A DNA stretch of 64,000 nt from Actinoallomurus spadix (GCF_024055725.1 NZ_JAMXMX010000025.1:52036-116035), one strand, 5' to 3'; shown: positions 26,455 to 35,098, counted from the first letter of the stretch. The notes: generated by a model from the letters alone, not told the origin. Translations and numbers: made by a program.

Positions 26455-26492
26455 ACCGCGCGGTGAGCCCGGGGGGCGGCTCACCGCGCGGT
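26455..26492. terminator. Bidirectional hairpin between NlpC/P60 and LamG genes
   Basis: Perfect 15-bp inverted repeat ACCGCGCGGTGAGCC with an 8-nt loop, between the convergent stop codons. Confidence 0.75.
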
Positions 26493-26506
26493 TCCGTCCG
26501 GAGCGA

Positions 26507-27526
26507 TCAGTGCCGGCCGGACACGGCCCGGTGGTACTGCTGCCAGACCTCCTTGTCGGTCACGGCGCGGTTCAGGAACATCAGGCCGTCGAGCCGGCAG
26601 TCGCACGCGTTCTTCTCGGCGGTGTTCTGCGGGAAACTGCCGCCGATCTTGATGCCGCGCGGGTCGGTCGCCGAGGTGACGTGCGTGCCCGGCGTCCCCA
26701 CCTCCCACGGGTCACCGGCCGTCGTGTAGAAGCCGTCCAGCGGCCTGCCGTTCTTGTACAGCCTCATCGTGCCGTGGTCGTAGTCGAACGACGCGGCGAG
26801 GAAGACCCACTCGCCGATCGGCAGGATGCTCTGCCAATCCTCGTTCGCGGCGAACGTCTGCGACTTCCCGCCGTCGACGCGGCGGCCGAGGGCGACGACG
26901 CGCATCGTCCCCGACACGTCGATCACCTCCAGCAGCGCGCGTACGTCATGGCCGTTCGAGTCGCCGCTGAGCAGGCCCGCCAGCCCGACCGCGTTGTAGT
27001 GGTCCGACGGATCGGCCGTCTCGGAGTTGGGGGCCGGATTCGGGCCGGTCATCTTGAACCAGCCCATGATCGATGCCTCCTTGGCGCCGCTGAAGGCGCG
27101 CAGGGTCGGCACGCCGGTCGTCGAGTAGACGCCGGCCTTCCAGTCGTCGTTGCCCTTGGTCGCCGGGTTCACCTGCCGGCTCTGGATTGCGTGGCCGCCG
27201 CCCGGGGACGCGCCGTCCCGTACGCGCATGGCGGCCCCGCCGTTGATCAGGTCGATGGTCGTGCCGGAGAACCCGCGGTCGCGTTCCCGCGCGGGGGCGC
27301 CCGGGACGGGGTGCTCGAAGTCGTAGTACGAGACCAGGTCGGGCCGCAGGCTCGGCAGGACCGCCGACAGGGCATGGCCGTGGCCGCGGGCCTCGTCCGT
27401 GCCCGCCTGGGCCGCGCTCACCCCCGCGAGCGGCCCGCACATCAGGGCGGCCACGGCGACCGCCGCGAGCCGCCGGGACCGTACGGACCGGCGGCGGCCC
27501 ACCCCTTTGGCACTGTAATCCGTCAT
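26507..27526 (-). CDS. Secreted LamG-domain (concanavalin A-like) protein
   Basis: 339-residue exported protein: basic N-region RRRSVRSRR and hydrophobic segment to about residue 42 (signal, cut near AQA-GTD). One LamG/jelly-roll sandwich of about 230 residues follows, with typical strands SYYDFEHPV, IMGWFKMTG, GEWVFLAASFDYDHGTMRLYKNG (in parts) and CDCRLDGLMFLNRAVTDKEV. Such domains bind carbohydrate. ATG 27526 follows GGAGGGAAA. It lies downstream of the sugar dehydrogenase-like gene, but a perfect hairpin separates them, so it may be only partly co-transcribed. A role in capturing the substrate of the LacI regulon is inference. Confidence 0.82.
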   Translation of the reverse strand: MTDYSAKGVGRRRSVRSRRLAAVAVAALMCGPLAGVSAAQAGTDEARGHGHALSAVLPSLRPDLVSYYDFEHPVPGAPARERDRGFSGTTIDLINGGAAMRVRDGASPGGGHAIQSRQVNPATKGNDDWKAGVYSTTGVPTLRAFSGAKEASIMGWFKMTGPNPAPNSETADPSDHYNAVGLAGLLSGDSNGHDVRALLEVIDVSGTMRVVALGRRVDGGKSQTFAANEDWQSILPIGEWVFLAASFDYDHGTMRLYKNGRPLDGFYTTAGDPWEVGTPGTHVTSATDPRGIKIGGSFPQNTAEKNACDCRLDGLMFLNRAVTDKEVWQQYHRAVSGRH

Positions 27527-27550
27527 TTTCCCTCCACGTGCGTCTGGGGT

Positions 27551-27586
27551 CCCGGCGGTCACCGTCCGGGGACGGTGACCGCCGGG
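27551..27586 (-). terminator. Hairpin between sugar-dehydrogenase and LamG genes
   Basis: Perfect 16-bp inverted repeat CCCGGCGGTCACCGTC with loop CGGG. A second GC-rich inverted repeat (GGGCCCGGGCCGC arms) lies at about 27594-27642. Together they should attenuate read-through from the upstream gene. Confidence 0.7.
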
Positions 27587-27646
27587 GTCGAGGGGCCCGG
27601 GCCGCGCCCGCCGCCGGACCGGCCGGGCGGCGGCCCGGGCCCGCGA

Positions 27647-29719
27647 TCAGTCGCCGGCCGCGGTGCCGGTGACCTTGAGGTTGCGAACCCGGCCGGTGTT
27701 GTCGAACGACCCGAACCCGACCCGTCCCGACGTGAGGGTCTTGTCGACGGCCGTCATGCGCGGGTCCTTAGCGTGGTCGAGGTAGACCGCGATCTCCCCG
27801 GTGTCGACGTGCCGGATCACTGTCACGTGGTGCCACTTGGTGTCGGTGATCGACGGCGGGGCGCCGCGCGAGCGCAGGGCGTCCCACTGGTCCTCGATCC
27901 GCTGCCGGTCGGCGTTGTTCACGAGGAAGATCCCGTTGTGGGCGTAGATCGAATTGTCCTGCGAGAGATGCGCGTAGTAGAACTGCGTGTCCGACCGGTA
28001 CCCGAACACGATGATCACGTCGCGGTTGGTCACGTCCGTCGGGGTGTCGATCCGCACGTCCGCGTCGATCCGCTCGGTGCCGAACTCCGGGCCCTTGGTG
28101 AGCACCGCGTACTCGAACGGGCGGCGCGGGCCGGGCCGCTCGACACCGGCCTCGGCCAGGATCACCTGGTCGCCATGGAACTCCCACTTCGACGGGGTGA
28201 CCGGCGCCCAGTTCTTCGCGCCGGCCGTGCCGTTCACGTGGGTGTGCCCGACCGGGCCGGCGGCGAAGTGCCGGGTGCCGACGACCTTCCAGATCTTGCC
28301 GTTCGCCTTGGACAGCAGGTAGAGCTCGCCCTTGCTGTCGCGGCCGAAGCGCAGGTCGACGCGCTTGTCCCCGGCGAACTGCTGCATCGTCAGCCGGTTG
28401 CCGTTCGTGTCGAACGTCTGCAGCTGGTGGATCGGCGCCCGCGGCCCGCCGCGGCGCATCCGGCTCTCCTCGGTGTAGTAGACGGCGCCGTCGACGAGGT
28501 CACCGAAGATGTACTTGCCGTACAGCTCGGGCAGCTTGTGGCCGCGGTAGACGTAGCCGCCGGAGATGGCCTTGCCGATGTCGCCCGAGCAGCTCCAGTC
28601 GGCCGGCGGGTCGTGGTCGTAGGCGGCCACCGGGTAGTCGTAGCCGTACTTCGCGTCGTCCTCGGGCAGCGTGTACAGCTCGCAGCGGTCGTTCTTCTCG
28701 AAGACGAACGGGCCCTCGCGGTTCGGCCAGCCGGCGTTGTCGCCGGCGCGGATGTCCCAGACGCCCTCGATGGCGTGTTCGCCGATGTGGCCGAGGAACA
28801 GCCGGTGGCTGCCGCCGGTGTCCCAGCTGAAGCGGTGCGGATCGCGGAAGCCGAGGGCGAAGATCTCACCGATGGCTCCCGGCTTGCCGACGAACGGGTT
28901 GTCCGCGGGGATGCCGTACTTGCCGTTTGCGCTGTTGGTCCCGTGCGGGTCGATGCGCAGGAGCTTGCCCTGCGGGACGCCGAGGTTCTGCGGGTCGGTG
29001 TTGCCGGCGGCCTGGCCCTGCCCGCCGTCACCGGCGGCAACGTAGAGCTTGGCGTAGTCCTTGTCGCCCCGCTTGGCGTTCGGGTTGAAGCCGATCTCCT
29101 GGATGCCGTGGATCTGGCCGCCGAAGCCGAGCCGGAGGATCTCCCGGTGCGTGCCGTGGAAGGTGTCCGCCGACGGGTCGTCGGCGGTCCACTCGTCGAT
29201 GATGCCGTGGTAGATGGTGTTCGCCTGTGGCGTCAGGTCGGGGACCTTCGTGGTGCTGGAGGCCAGCTCGGTGTGGACGGTGTAGAACTTCCCGTTCGTC
29301 GTGAAATCCGGGTCGAAGGCGACGATGCCGAAGCCCTGGCCGAGGCCGCGCCCGGAGAAGAAGTACGGATCGAACTGCGCCTTGACGTCGAGGTAGAGGT
29401 GCGGCTGTCCGTTCCGGACGATGTACATGGGGCCGTTCAGGTCCGGCACGTACATGCGGCCGGAGCCGTCGGGCACCTCACCGATGTAGTTGATGCGCGC
29501 CCAGCGCATGAGGCGGGGGTCGACGGGCGCGGGGGTGGGCTCCGACTTGGGGAACTGCGCGTACTCCTGGAGCACCAGTCCCAGGTCGGAGGTGATCGGT
29601 CGTTCGGGGATCGGGTCCTTGACGGGTTGTTCGTCGGCCAGCGCGGCCGTCTGCGGCACCGTGAAGAGAGCCGCGAGGAGAGCGACGGCCGTCAGGAGGC
29701 ACCATCTGAGCTTCGTCAT
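27647..29719 (-). CDS. Secreted sugar/sorbosone dehydrogenase-like beta-propeller fused to DUF1080/LamG-type domain
   Basis: 690 residues with a signal peptide (about 1-28). The first 440 residues are a glucose/sorbosone dehydrogenase (GSDH) six-bladed propeller: LYVAAGDGGQGQAAG, GKLLRIDPHG, ALGFRDPHRFSWD, LGHIGEHAIEGVWDI. The last ~200 residues (from AGPVGHTHV) are a 3-keto-disaccharide-hydrolase-like (DUF1080/PF06439) beta-sandwich. GSDH proteins usually oxidise sugars with PQQ; whether the cofactor residues are complete cannot be judged by eye. ATG 29719 follows GGTGGCAGG. The gene has its own promoter with a LacI-type operator identical to that of the importer operon, so it is part of the same regulon. 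Confidence 0.85.
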   Translation of the reverse strand: MTKLRWCLLTAVALLAALFTVPQTAALADEQPVKDPIPERPITSDLGLVLQEYAQFPKSEPTPAPVDPRLMRWARINYIGEVPDGSGRMYVPDLNGPMYIVRNGQPHLYLDVKAQFDPYFFSGRGLGQGFGIVAFDPDFTTNGKFYTVHTELASSTTKVPDLTPQANTIYHGIIDEWTADDPSADTFHGTHREILRLGFGGQIHGIQEIGFNPNAKRGDKDYAKLYVAAGDGGQGQAAGNTDPQNLGVPQGKLLRIDPHGTNSANGKYGIPADNPFVGKPGAIGEIFALGFRDPHRFSWDTGGSHRLFLGHIGEHAIEGVWDIRAGDNAGWPNREGPFVFEKNDRCELYTLPEDDAKYGYDYPVAAYDHDPPADWSCSGDIGKAISGGYVYRGHKLPELYGKYIFGDLVDGAVYYTEESRMRRGGPRAPIHQLQTFDTNGNRLTMQQFAGDKRVDLRFGRDSKGELYLLSKANGKIWKVVGTRHFAAGPVGHTHVNGTAGAKNWAPVTPSKWEFHGDQVILAEAGVERPGPRRPFEYAVLTKGPEFGTERIDADVRIDTPTDVTNRDVIIVFGYRSDTQFYYAHLSQDNSIYAHNGIFLVNNADRQRIEDQWDALRSRGAPPSITDTKWHHVTVIRHVDTGEIAVYLDHAKDPRMTAVDKTLTSGRVGFGSFDNTGRVRNLKVTGTAAGD

Positions 29720-29746
29720 CCTGCCACCCATGGGGTCGATGAGCGG

Positions 29747-29771
29747 AAAGCGCTTTCAGCAAACGCTTTCC
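29747..29771 (-). promoter_or_regulatory. LacI-type operators O1 and O2 of the sugar-dehydrogenase gene
   Basis: GAAAGCGCTTTC at 29747-29758 is a perfect 12-bp palindrome centred on CG, the hallmark of LacI/GalR operators. GCAAACGCTTTC at 29760-29771 is a second site matching 9 of 12 bases with an intact right half. They lie between the -10 element and the start codon, so binding would block transcription. The first is identical to the site at 36011. Confidence 0.85.
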
Positions 29772-29774
29772 CGA

Positions 29775-29803
29775 ACGTAGGTGAGGTCGATCACAGCGTC
29801 AAG
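29775..29803 (-). promoter_or_regulatory. Sigma-A-type promoter of the sugar-dehydrogenase gene
   Basis: On the minus strand: TTGACG (29803-29798), exactly 17 bp, TACGTT (29780-29775). The spacing is ideal and the operators start 4 bp downstream of the -10. The architecture matches the importer promoter at 36027-36055. Confidence 0.75.
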
Positions 29804-29890
29804 AGAGAGATTCGGCGGCCTCCCGGGGGTCGGTTCGTCTCGGCGAAGAACGCAGGTCGGCTCGGTCCGGGTCGTCCTGATCCGGTCAGG

Positions 29891-30703
29891 TCAGGTGACG
29901 TGCTCGGCGAAACGCGCCAGGCACAGCGCCAGCGCCTCCGCACCCGGCATCGCCCACAGGGCATCGTTGAAGATCTCCACCTCGATCGGCCCCGCGTAGC
30001 CGGCCTCGTCCACGGCCGTACGGAACCGGCGCAGCTCGACGCAGCCGTCACCGAGCATGCCGCGCCCGGTCAGCACGCCCTCGGGCAGCGGAGTCGTCCA
30101 GTCGGCCACCTGGAACAGCGCGATCCGGTCCCCCGCACCGGCCCGCGCGATGGCGGCGTACGCGCCCGGGTCCCACCACAGGTGGTAGGTGTCGACCATG
30201 ACGCCGACCCGCGCGGCGGGATGCGGCGCGGCCAGGTCGAGGGCCTGGTCCAGCGTCGAGACCACGCAGCGGTCCGAGCAGTACATCGGGTGCAGCGGCT
30301 CCAGGGCGAGACACACCCCGCACTCCCCCGCGTACGGGGCCAGCTCGGCGAGCGCGTCGGCCACCCGCCGCCGCGCGCCGTCGAGGTCACGGGAGCCCTC
30401 GGGCAGCCCGCCGCTGACCAGGGCGAGGGCCGGCGCCCCCAGCTCGGCGGCCTCCTCGATGGCCCGCCGGTTCTCCGCGATCGCGCCGGGAAGCTGGAAG
30501 AACCCGCCCCGGCACAGCGACGTCACGGTCAGCCCCGCGTCGCGGACCAGCTTCGCCGTACGGGCCAGGCCGTACTCGGCGACCGGTTCGCGCCAGAGCC
30601 CGACCCCGGTCACCCCGGCCGCGGCGCACCCCGCGACCAGGTCCGGCAGCGGCCAGTACCGCGTCGTCCACTGGTTCAGGCTGAAACGCTCGACGGCGCT
30701 CAT
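29891..30703 (-). CDS. Sugar phosphate isomerase/epimerase family TIM-barrel protein (AP endonuclease 2 fold)
   Basis: 270 residues, a xylose-isomerase-like TIM barrel (PF01261). Motifs are GVTGVGLWREPV, LALEPLHPMYC (metal-binding Glu), VGVMVDTYHLWWDP (Asp/His pair) and GPIEVEIFND (final metal Glu). Relatives epimerise or isomerise keto sugars. Some act on 3-keto-glycosides together with Gfo/Idh/MocA dehydrogenases, for example as subunits of C-glycoside deglycosidases (known for the family). It is the last gene of the importer operon, 4 bp after the DUF993 gene. The true substrate is unknown. Confidence 0.88.
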   Translation of the reverse strand: MSAVERFSLNQWTTRYWPLPDLVAGCAAAGVTGVGLWREPVAEYGLARTAKLVRDAGLTVTSLCRGGFFQLPGAIAENRRAIEEAAELGAPALALVSGGLPEGSRDLDGARRRVADALAELAPYAGECGVCLALEPLHPMYCSDRCVVSTLDQALDLAAPHPAARVGVMVDTYHLWWDPGAYAAIARAGAGDRIALFQVADWTTPLPEGVLTGRGMLGDGCVELRRFRTAVDEAGYAGPIEVEIFNDALWAMPGAEALALCLARFAEHVT

Positions 30704-30707
30704 GACG

Positions 30708-31841
30708 TCACCCCTGGACGGTCAGCCACGCGCGCATGCGGGCCACCGCGAGCTCCGGATCGGGCAGCAGTCCGGCCCGGTCGGCCAGCTCGAACAGCCG
30801 GACCAGGTGCGGAACGGAACGGGCGCTCTCCAGACCGCCGACCATGCGGAAGTGCGCCTGGTGCCCGGCCAGCCAGGCGAGGAACACCACGCCCGTCTTG
30901 TAGTAGTACGTCGGGGCGGCGAAGAGGTGCCGGGCCAGCGGGACGGTCGGCGCGAGGATCCACTCGTACGACTCCAGGTCACCGCCGTCCAGCGCGCCGA
31001 GCGCCGCCGCCGCGGCGGGCGCGATCGGGTCGAAGACGCCGAGCAGCGCGTCGCTGTACCCGAGGTCGTCGCCGCGGATCAGCTCCGGGTAGTTGAAGTC
31101 GTCGCCCGTGAAGAGCCGTACGCCCGCGGGCAGGCGGCGGCGCAGCGCGACCTCCCGGCCGGCGTCGAGCAGCGACACCTTGATCCCGTCGACCTTCGCG
31201 GCGTGCTCCGTGAGGATCGCCAGGACGCTCTCGGCGGCGGCGTCCAGGTCGGCCGACCCCCAGTAGCCCTCCAGGGCCGGGTCGAACATCGGGCCCAGCC
31301 AGTGCAGTACGGCGGGCCGCGCGACCTGGCCGAGCAGCCGCCCGTACACCTCCGCGTAGTCGCCGGGGCCGCGCGCCGAGGCGGCGAGCTGACGGCTCGC
31401 CATGAGGACGGGCGTCCCGCCGGCCGCCTCGATCACGCCGAGCTGCTCCTCGTACGCCGCGACGATCCGGTTCAGCGGCGCCGGTCCGGGTGGGAGCTGG
31501 TCCGTGCCCGCGCCGCAGACGATCCGCCCGCCGCACGCCCGCGCCTCCGCGCCGCTGCGCTCGATCAGCTCGCGCGTCGCCGCCCAGTTCAGGCCCATGC
31601 CGCGCTGCGCGGTGTCCATCGCCTCGGCGACGCCCAGCCCGTACGACCACAGGTGGCGGCGGAACGCCAGGGTCGTCTCCCAGTCGACCGCCTCGGGGCC
31701 GGCGAGGGGGTCGGCGACGACGTGCGCGGCGGCGTACGCGACCCGCGACGTGGCGGGCGCCGCCGGCGGCGGGTAGGCGCGCGGCTCGCCGAGCGTGTAC
31801 GGGACGACCGAGCCGTCCGCCCGCGGCAGGTCGATCTTCAC
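30708..31841 (-). CDS. DUF993 protein (dihydrodipicolinate synthase-like aldolase fold)
   Basis: 377 residues, recognised as DUF993, a lineage of the class I aldolase/DHDPS superfamily. The likely Schiff-base lysine is Lys221 in VDGIKVSLLD, aligned with the GxK of DHDPS. Other conserved-looking stretches are QRGMGLNW, VLHWLGPMFDP and FTGDDFNYPELI. The ATG overlaps the upstream dehydrogenase stop (31838-31841), implying coordinated synthesis. In actinomycetes DUF993 genes recur beside Gfo/Idh/MocA and TIM-barrel isomerase genes; the reaction is not established. I infer aldol or retro-aldol (or lyase) chemistry on an oxidised sugar. Confidence 0.85.
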   Translation of the reverse strand: MKIDLPRADGSVVPYTLGEPRAYPPPAAPATSRVAYAAAHVVADPLAGPEAVDWETTLAFRRHLWSYGLGVAEAMDTAQRGMGLNWAATRELIERSGAEARACGGRIVCGAGTDQLPPGPAPLNRIVAAYEEQLGVIEAAGGTPVLMASRQLAASARGPGDYAEVYGRLLGQVARPAVLHWLGPMFDPALEGYWGSADLDAAAESVLAILTEHAAKVDGIKVSLLDAGREVALRRRLPAGVRLFTGDDFNYPELIRGDDLGYSDALLGVFDPIAPAAAAALGALDGGDLESYEWILAPTVPLARHLFAAPTYYYKTGVVFLAWLAGHQAHFRMVGGLESARSVPHLVRLFELADRAGLLPDPELAVARMRAWLTVQG

Positions 31842-33100
31842 TTCGCCGGCTCCGATGCTTCGTCGGCCCCGGCCTTCACCGACTCCGATGCTCCGTTAGC
31901 CCTGGCCTTCACCGGCTCCGATACTCCTCCGGCCTTCGCCGCGCCGCCGGCGTGCGCCAGCTCCGGGACCTCGACGCGGCGGCCCTCCCTCCAGGAGCGC
32001 AGGCCCAGCTCGGCGAGTTGGACGCCCCGCGCGCCCGCGTAGAAGTCCCACGGGAACGCGCCGTCCTCGGCGACGTGCCGCAGGAACAGCTCCCACTGCG
32101 CCTTGAACCCGTTGTCGAACTCGGCGTTGTCCGGCACCTCCTGCCACTGGGCGCGGAAGTCCTCGGTGGCGGGCAGGTCGGGGTTCCAGACCGGTTTGGG
32201 GGTCATCGACCGGTGCTGGACGCGGCAGCGGCGCAGGCCCGCGACCGCGCTGCCCTCGGTGCCGTCGACCTGGAACTCCACCAGCTCGTCGCGGAACACC
32301 CGCGTCGTCCACGAGGAGTTGATCTGCGCGATGATCCCGCCCTCGAGCTCGAAGATGCCGTACGCGGCGTCGTCCGCCGTCGCGGCGTACGGCTTGCCGT
32401 CCTCACCGACCCGCTCCGGAATGTGGGTCGCGCCCAGCGCCTGCACCGAGCGGACCGGCGCGATGACGTTGTCGAGGACGTACCTCCAGTGGCAGAACAT
32501 GTCGGCGATGATCCCGCCGCCGTCCTCCACCCGGTAGTTCCAGCTCGGGCGCTGCGCCTCCTGCCAGTCGCCCTCGAACACCCAGTAGCCGAACTCCCCG
32601 CGCACCGACAGGATCCGCCCGAAGAAGCCGCCGTCCACGAGGCGCTTGAGCTTCAGCAGGCCCGGCAGGAACAGCTTGTCCTGCACGACGCCGTGCCGGA
32701 CGCCCGCCTCGTCGGCCAGCCGGGCGAGTTCGAGCGCCTCCTCGACGTCCTCGGCGAGCGGCTTCTCGGTGTAGACGTGCCGGCCCGCCTCGATCGCCGT
32801 CCGCACCGCCGCCGCGCGGGCGCCGGTGATCTGGGTGTCGAAGTAGATCTCGACGCCGGGCCGGGCAAGGGCCGCGCCGAGGTCGGTGGACCACTCCGTG
32901 AGCCCGTGCCGCTCGGCGATGGCGCGCAGCTTGGCCTCGCTGCGGCCGACCAGGATCGGCTCCGGCCACAGCACGGTGCCGTCGGCGGTGGTCAGCCCGC
33001 CCTGCTCGCGGATCGCGAGTATCGAGCGGAGAAGGTGCTGGCGGTACCCCATCCGGCCGGTCACGCCGTTCATGACGATCCCGATGGACCTGCGTGCCAT
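31838..33100 (-). CDS. Gfo/Idh/MocA-family NAD(P)-dependent oxidoreductase
   Basis: 420 residues. The N-terminal Rossmann domain begins IGIVMNGVTGRMG and contains the family motif YTEKPLAED (EKP at 112-114), where Lys is catalytic. The C-terminal alpha/beta domain includes a WNYRVEDGGGIIADMFCHW segment (in parts) with the catalytic-site His. Members oxidise hydroxyls of sugars, inositols or glycosides, often at C3. The last ~40 residues are an Ala/Glu/Lys/Ser repeat tail encoded by a 33-bp tandem repeat and probably dispensable. It is downstream of the ABC importer genes in the LacI-controlled operon and overlaps the DUF993 gene by 4 bp. Confidence 0.92.
   Translation of the reverse strand: MARRSIGIVMNGVTGRMGYRQHLLRSILAIREQGGLTTADGTVLWPEPILVGRSEAKLRAIAERHGLTEWSTDLGAALARPGVEIYFDTQITGARAAAVRTAIEAGRHVYTEKPLAEDVEEALELARLADEAGVRHGVVQDKLFLPGLLKLKRLVDGGFFGRILSVRGEFGYWVFEGDWQEAQRPSWNYRVEDGGGIIADMFCHWRYVLDNVIAPVRSVQALGATHIPERVGEDGKPYAATADDAAYGIFELEGGIIAQINSSWTTRVFRDELVEFQVDGTEGSAVAGLRRCRVQHRSMTPKPVWNPDLPATEDFRAQWQEVPDNAEFDNGFKAQWELFLRHVAEDGAFPWDFYAGARGVQLAELGLRSWREGRRVEVPELAHAGGAAKAGGVSEPVKARANGASESVKAGADEASEPAK
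31848..31940 (-). repeat. 33-bp tandem repeat encoding the C-terminal tail of the Gfo/Idh/MocA protein
   Basis: Units at 31848-31880 and 31881-31913 plus a 27-bp partial unit at 31914-31940. They encode VKAGADEASEP, VKARANGASES and AKAGGVSEP. In-frame expansion adds a low-complexity tail just before the stop. Confidence 0.75.
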
Positions 33101-33164
33101 CCCTGTGTGTTCCTCTCTGCGGTGGTGGGCCGTCAGTGGTCCACGGCTCGACGGTGGTGGAACG

Positions 33165-33980
33165 TCAGTCGGCGGCCGAGGCGGCGCCGAGGAGGTCGCG
33201 GATCCGGGCGGTGGCGCGGGCGAACTCCGGGCGGGCCATGGTCACGGCATAATCCCGCTCGTCCGGCAGGCCGACGTCGATGACCTCCGCGACCGTGCCG
33301 GGCCGGTCGGTCATCACGACGATCCGGTCGGCGAGGTAGGCCGCCTCCGCGATCGAGTGCGTGACCAGCAGGACCGTCGTGCGCGTCTCCCGCCAGATGC
33401 GGTTCAGCTCGACGTTCAGCTGCTCGCGGGTGAGCGCGTCGAGCGCGCCGAACGGCTCGTCCATCAGCAGGACCGGCGGCTCGTGCAGCAGCGCCCGGCA
33501 CAGCGCCACCCGCTGCTGCATGCCGCCGGACAGCTCATGCGGGTACGCGTCCTCGAACCCGGTCAGCCCGGTCATCGCGATCAGCTCCGCGGTACGCGCG
33601 CGGGCCCGGTCGGCGGGCATCCGGCGCATCTCCGCCTGCAGCAGGATGTTGCGCCGCGCGCTGCGCCACTCCAGCAGCGCGGCCCGCTGGAAGACGTACC
33701 CGATGTCGTGGCGCGGCCCCGTGACCGGCTCACCCCGGAGCCGTACGGCGCCGGAGGACGGCTTGAGCAGACCCGCGACCAGCTTGAGCAGCGTCGACTT
33801 GCCGCAGCCCGACGGGCCGACGATCGCGACGAACTCTCCCTCGGCCACGTCGAGCGACACGTCCCGCAGCGCCGTGACGTCCTTCTTCTTCGTGCGGAAC
33901 CGTACGGCCACGTCCTCCAGCCGGACACTCCCGCCGCGGCTCGCTTCCACTCGTCCTCGTTCCCGTGTGCTCTCGGGCAT
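33165..33980 (-). CDS. ABC transporter ATP-binding protein (SsuB/TauB/NMT1-importer type)
   Basis: 271-residue ATPase of the nitrate/sulfonate/taurine/thiamine-precursor importer class. Walker A is GPSGCGKSTLL, the Q-loop is in YVFQRAALLEW, the signature is LSGGMQQRVAL, and Walker B is VLLMDEPFGALD. The switch His is in LLVTHSIAEA. The 'PFGALD' D-loop is typical of this importer class, unlike carbohydrate CUT1 ATPases. It energises the permease and binding protein encoded upstream. Confidence 0.92.
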   Translation of the reverse strand: MPESTRERGRVEASRGGSVRLEDVAVRFRTKKKDVTALRDVSLDVAEGEFVAIVGPSGCGKSTLLKLVAGLLKPSSGAVRLRGEPVTGPRHDIGYVFQRAALLEWRSARRNILLQAEMRRMPADRARARTAELIAMTGLTGFEDAYPHELSGGMQQRVALCRALLHEPPVLLMDEPFGALDALTREQLNVELNRIWRETRTTVLLVTHSIAEAAYLADRIVVMTDRPGTVAEVIDVGLPDERDYAVTMARPEFARATARIRDLLGAASAAD

Positions 33981-34001
33981 CGTCGGCCCCCTCTCGGTCG
34001 G

Positions 34002-35018
34002 TCAGCCCTGCGGCGCGGCGGAGGAGTCCCAGTACGCCGACGGCGGCTGGGCCTTGCCGATCAGGCCGCTCTGCGTGAAGACGGTGATGGTCTGCCGCCA
34101 GTCCGCGTCGGTGTTCACGCCGGGGGCCTTGCCCTGGGTCGCGGCGGTGTGCAGGAGGCCGATGGTCGTCTTGAACTGGTCGGTCAGCACCGTCGGCGAC
34201 GGGAGCTGCTGGGACGCGCCCCGCATGGCGGCGACGGCGTTCGCCGGGTCCTTCTCGGCCGCCGCCCACGCCTCGCTGGTGGCCGCGGACATGCGCTTGA
34301 CCAGGTCCGGGTCGCTCTTGCGCTTGCGGTCGCCGACGAGCAGGCCGTTGGAGTAGAAGTTCAGCCCGAAGTCGGCGAACTTCAGGTACGACACCTGCTT
34401 GCCGGCCTTGGCGGCCATCGTCGGGCCCTGGTCGTTGGCGTAGCCGATCAGGCCGTCCGTCCGGCCGGAGATGACGGCGGCCATCTTGCCCGCCGGGTCG
34501 GTGTTCTGCAGGTGGACGTCGGACTCGCCGAGGCCGTTCTTCTTGAGGAACGCCGGGAACGTGCGGGACGGCGCGTCACCGGCGGTCGCCGCGATGCGCT
34601 TGCCCTTCAGGTCGGCCGGCGTCCTGATCGGCTTGTCGGCGAAGAACTGCACGGCCGCCGGGGTCGTCTGCAGGTAGACGCCGACGCTCTTGACCGGCAG
34701 GCCCTGGCTCACCCCGGCGAGCAGCGCCGGCGTGTCCGCCCAGCCGAAGTCGGTCTGGCCCGCGCCGGTCGCCTGCACCGTCTTCTGCGAGCCCTGCCCC
34801 GCCTTGATCTCCAGGTTGATGCCATGCTTGGCGAAGATGCCCTGCTTCTTGCCGTAGTAGAACGGCGCGTGCTCGCCGTAGGGGTACCAGTTGAGGGTCA
34901 GCGTGACCTTGTCCGTTTTCTTGCCCGAGGCGCCGTCGGTGTTGTCGTCCCCTCCCCCGCACGCGGTGGCGATCGCCACGATGGGGACCAGGGTCAGGAC
35001 GAGGCTGCGCAGTTTCAT
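34002..35018 (-). CDS. ABC importer substrate-binding lipoprotein, NMT1/THI5-like (SsuA/TauA class)
   Basis: 338 residues. The lipobox IATAC gives lipid-modified Cys20. The mature domain begins VTLTLNWYPYGEHAPFYYGKKQGIF (in parts), the signature of the NMT1/THI5-like family that binds pyrimidines, riboflavin precursors, sulfonates or aromatic compounds. Next come GQGSQKTVQATGAGQTDFGWAD (in parts) and the hinge LKGKRIAATAGDAPS. Nothing in it resembles sugar-binding CUT1 lipoproteins, though it is in an operon of sugar-type oxidoreductases. The ligand may be an aryl glycoside or cofactor-like compound (inference). Confidence 0.9.
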   Translation of the reverse strand: MKLRSLVLTLVPIVAIATACGGGDDNTDGASGKKTDKVTLTLNWYPYGEHAPFYYGKKQGIFAKHGINLEIKAGQGSQKTVQATGAGQTDFGWADTPALLAGVSQGLPVKSVGVYLQTTPAAVQFFADKPIRTPADLKGKRIAATAGDAPSRTFPAFLKKNGLGESDVHLQNTDPAGKMAAVISGRTDGLIGYANDQGPTMAAKAGKQVSYLKFADFGLNFYSNGLLVGDRKRKSDPDLVKRMSAATSEAWAAAEKDPANAVAAMRGASQQLPSPTVLTDQFKTTIGLLHTAATQGKAPGVNTDADWRQTITVFTQSGLIGKAQPPSAYWDSSAAPQG

Positions 35019-35098
35019 GGGTCGTCTCCGTCGGTAGGTCCGGTACGCGTCAGGTCGGCGGGACGGGGCGGCGTGCGCCGGGGTGCACGGGCCGTCCG

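Noticed and set aside
26510..31096. A 4.6-kb continuous open frame on the + strand
   Set aside because: It lies antisense to the LamG, sugar-dehydrogenase, isomerase and DUF993 genes; such frames are a by-product of GC-rich codon thirds and its translation has no recognisable domain.
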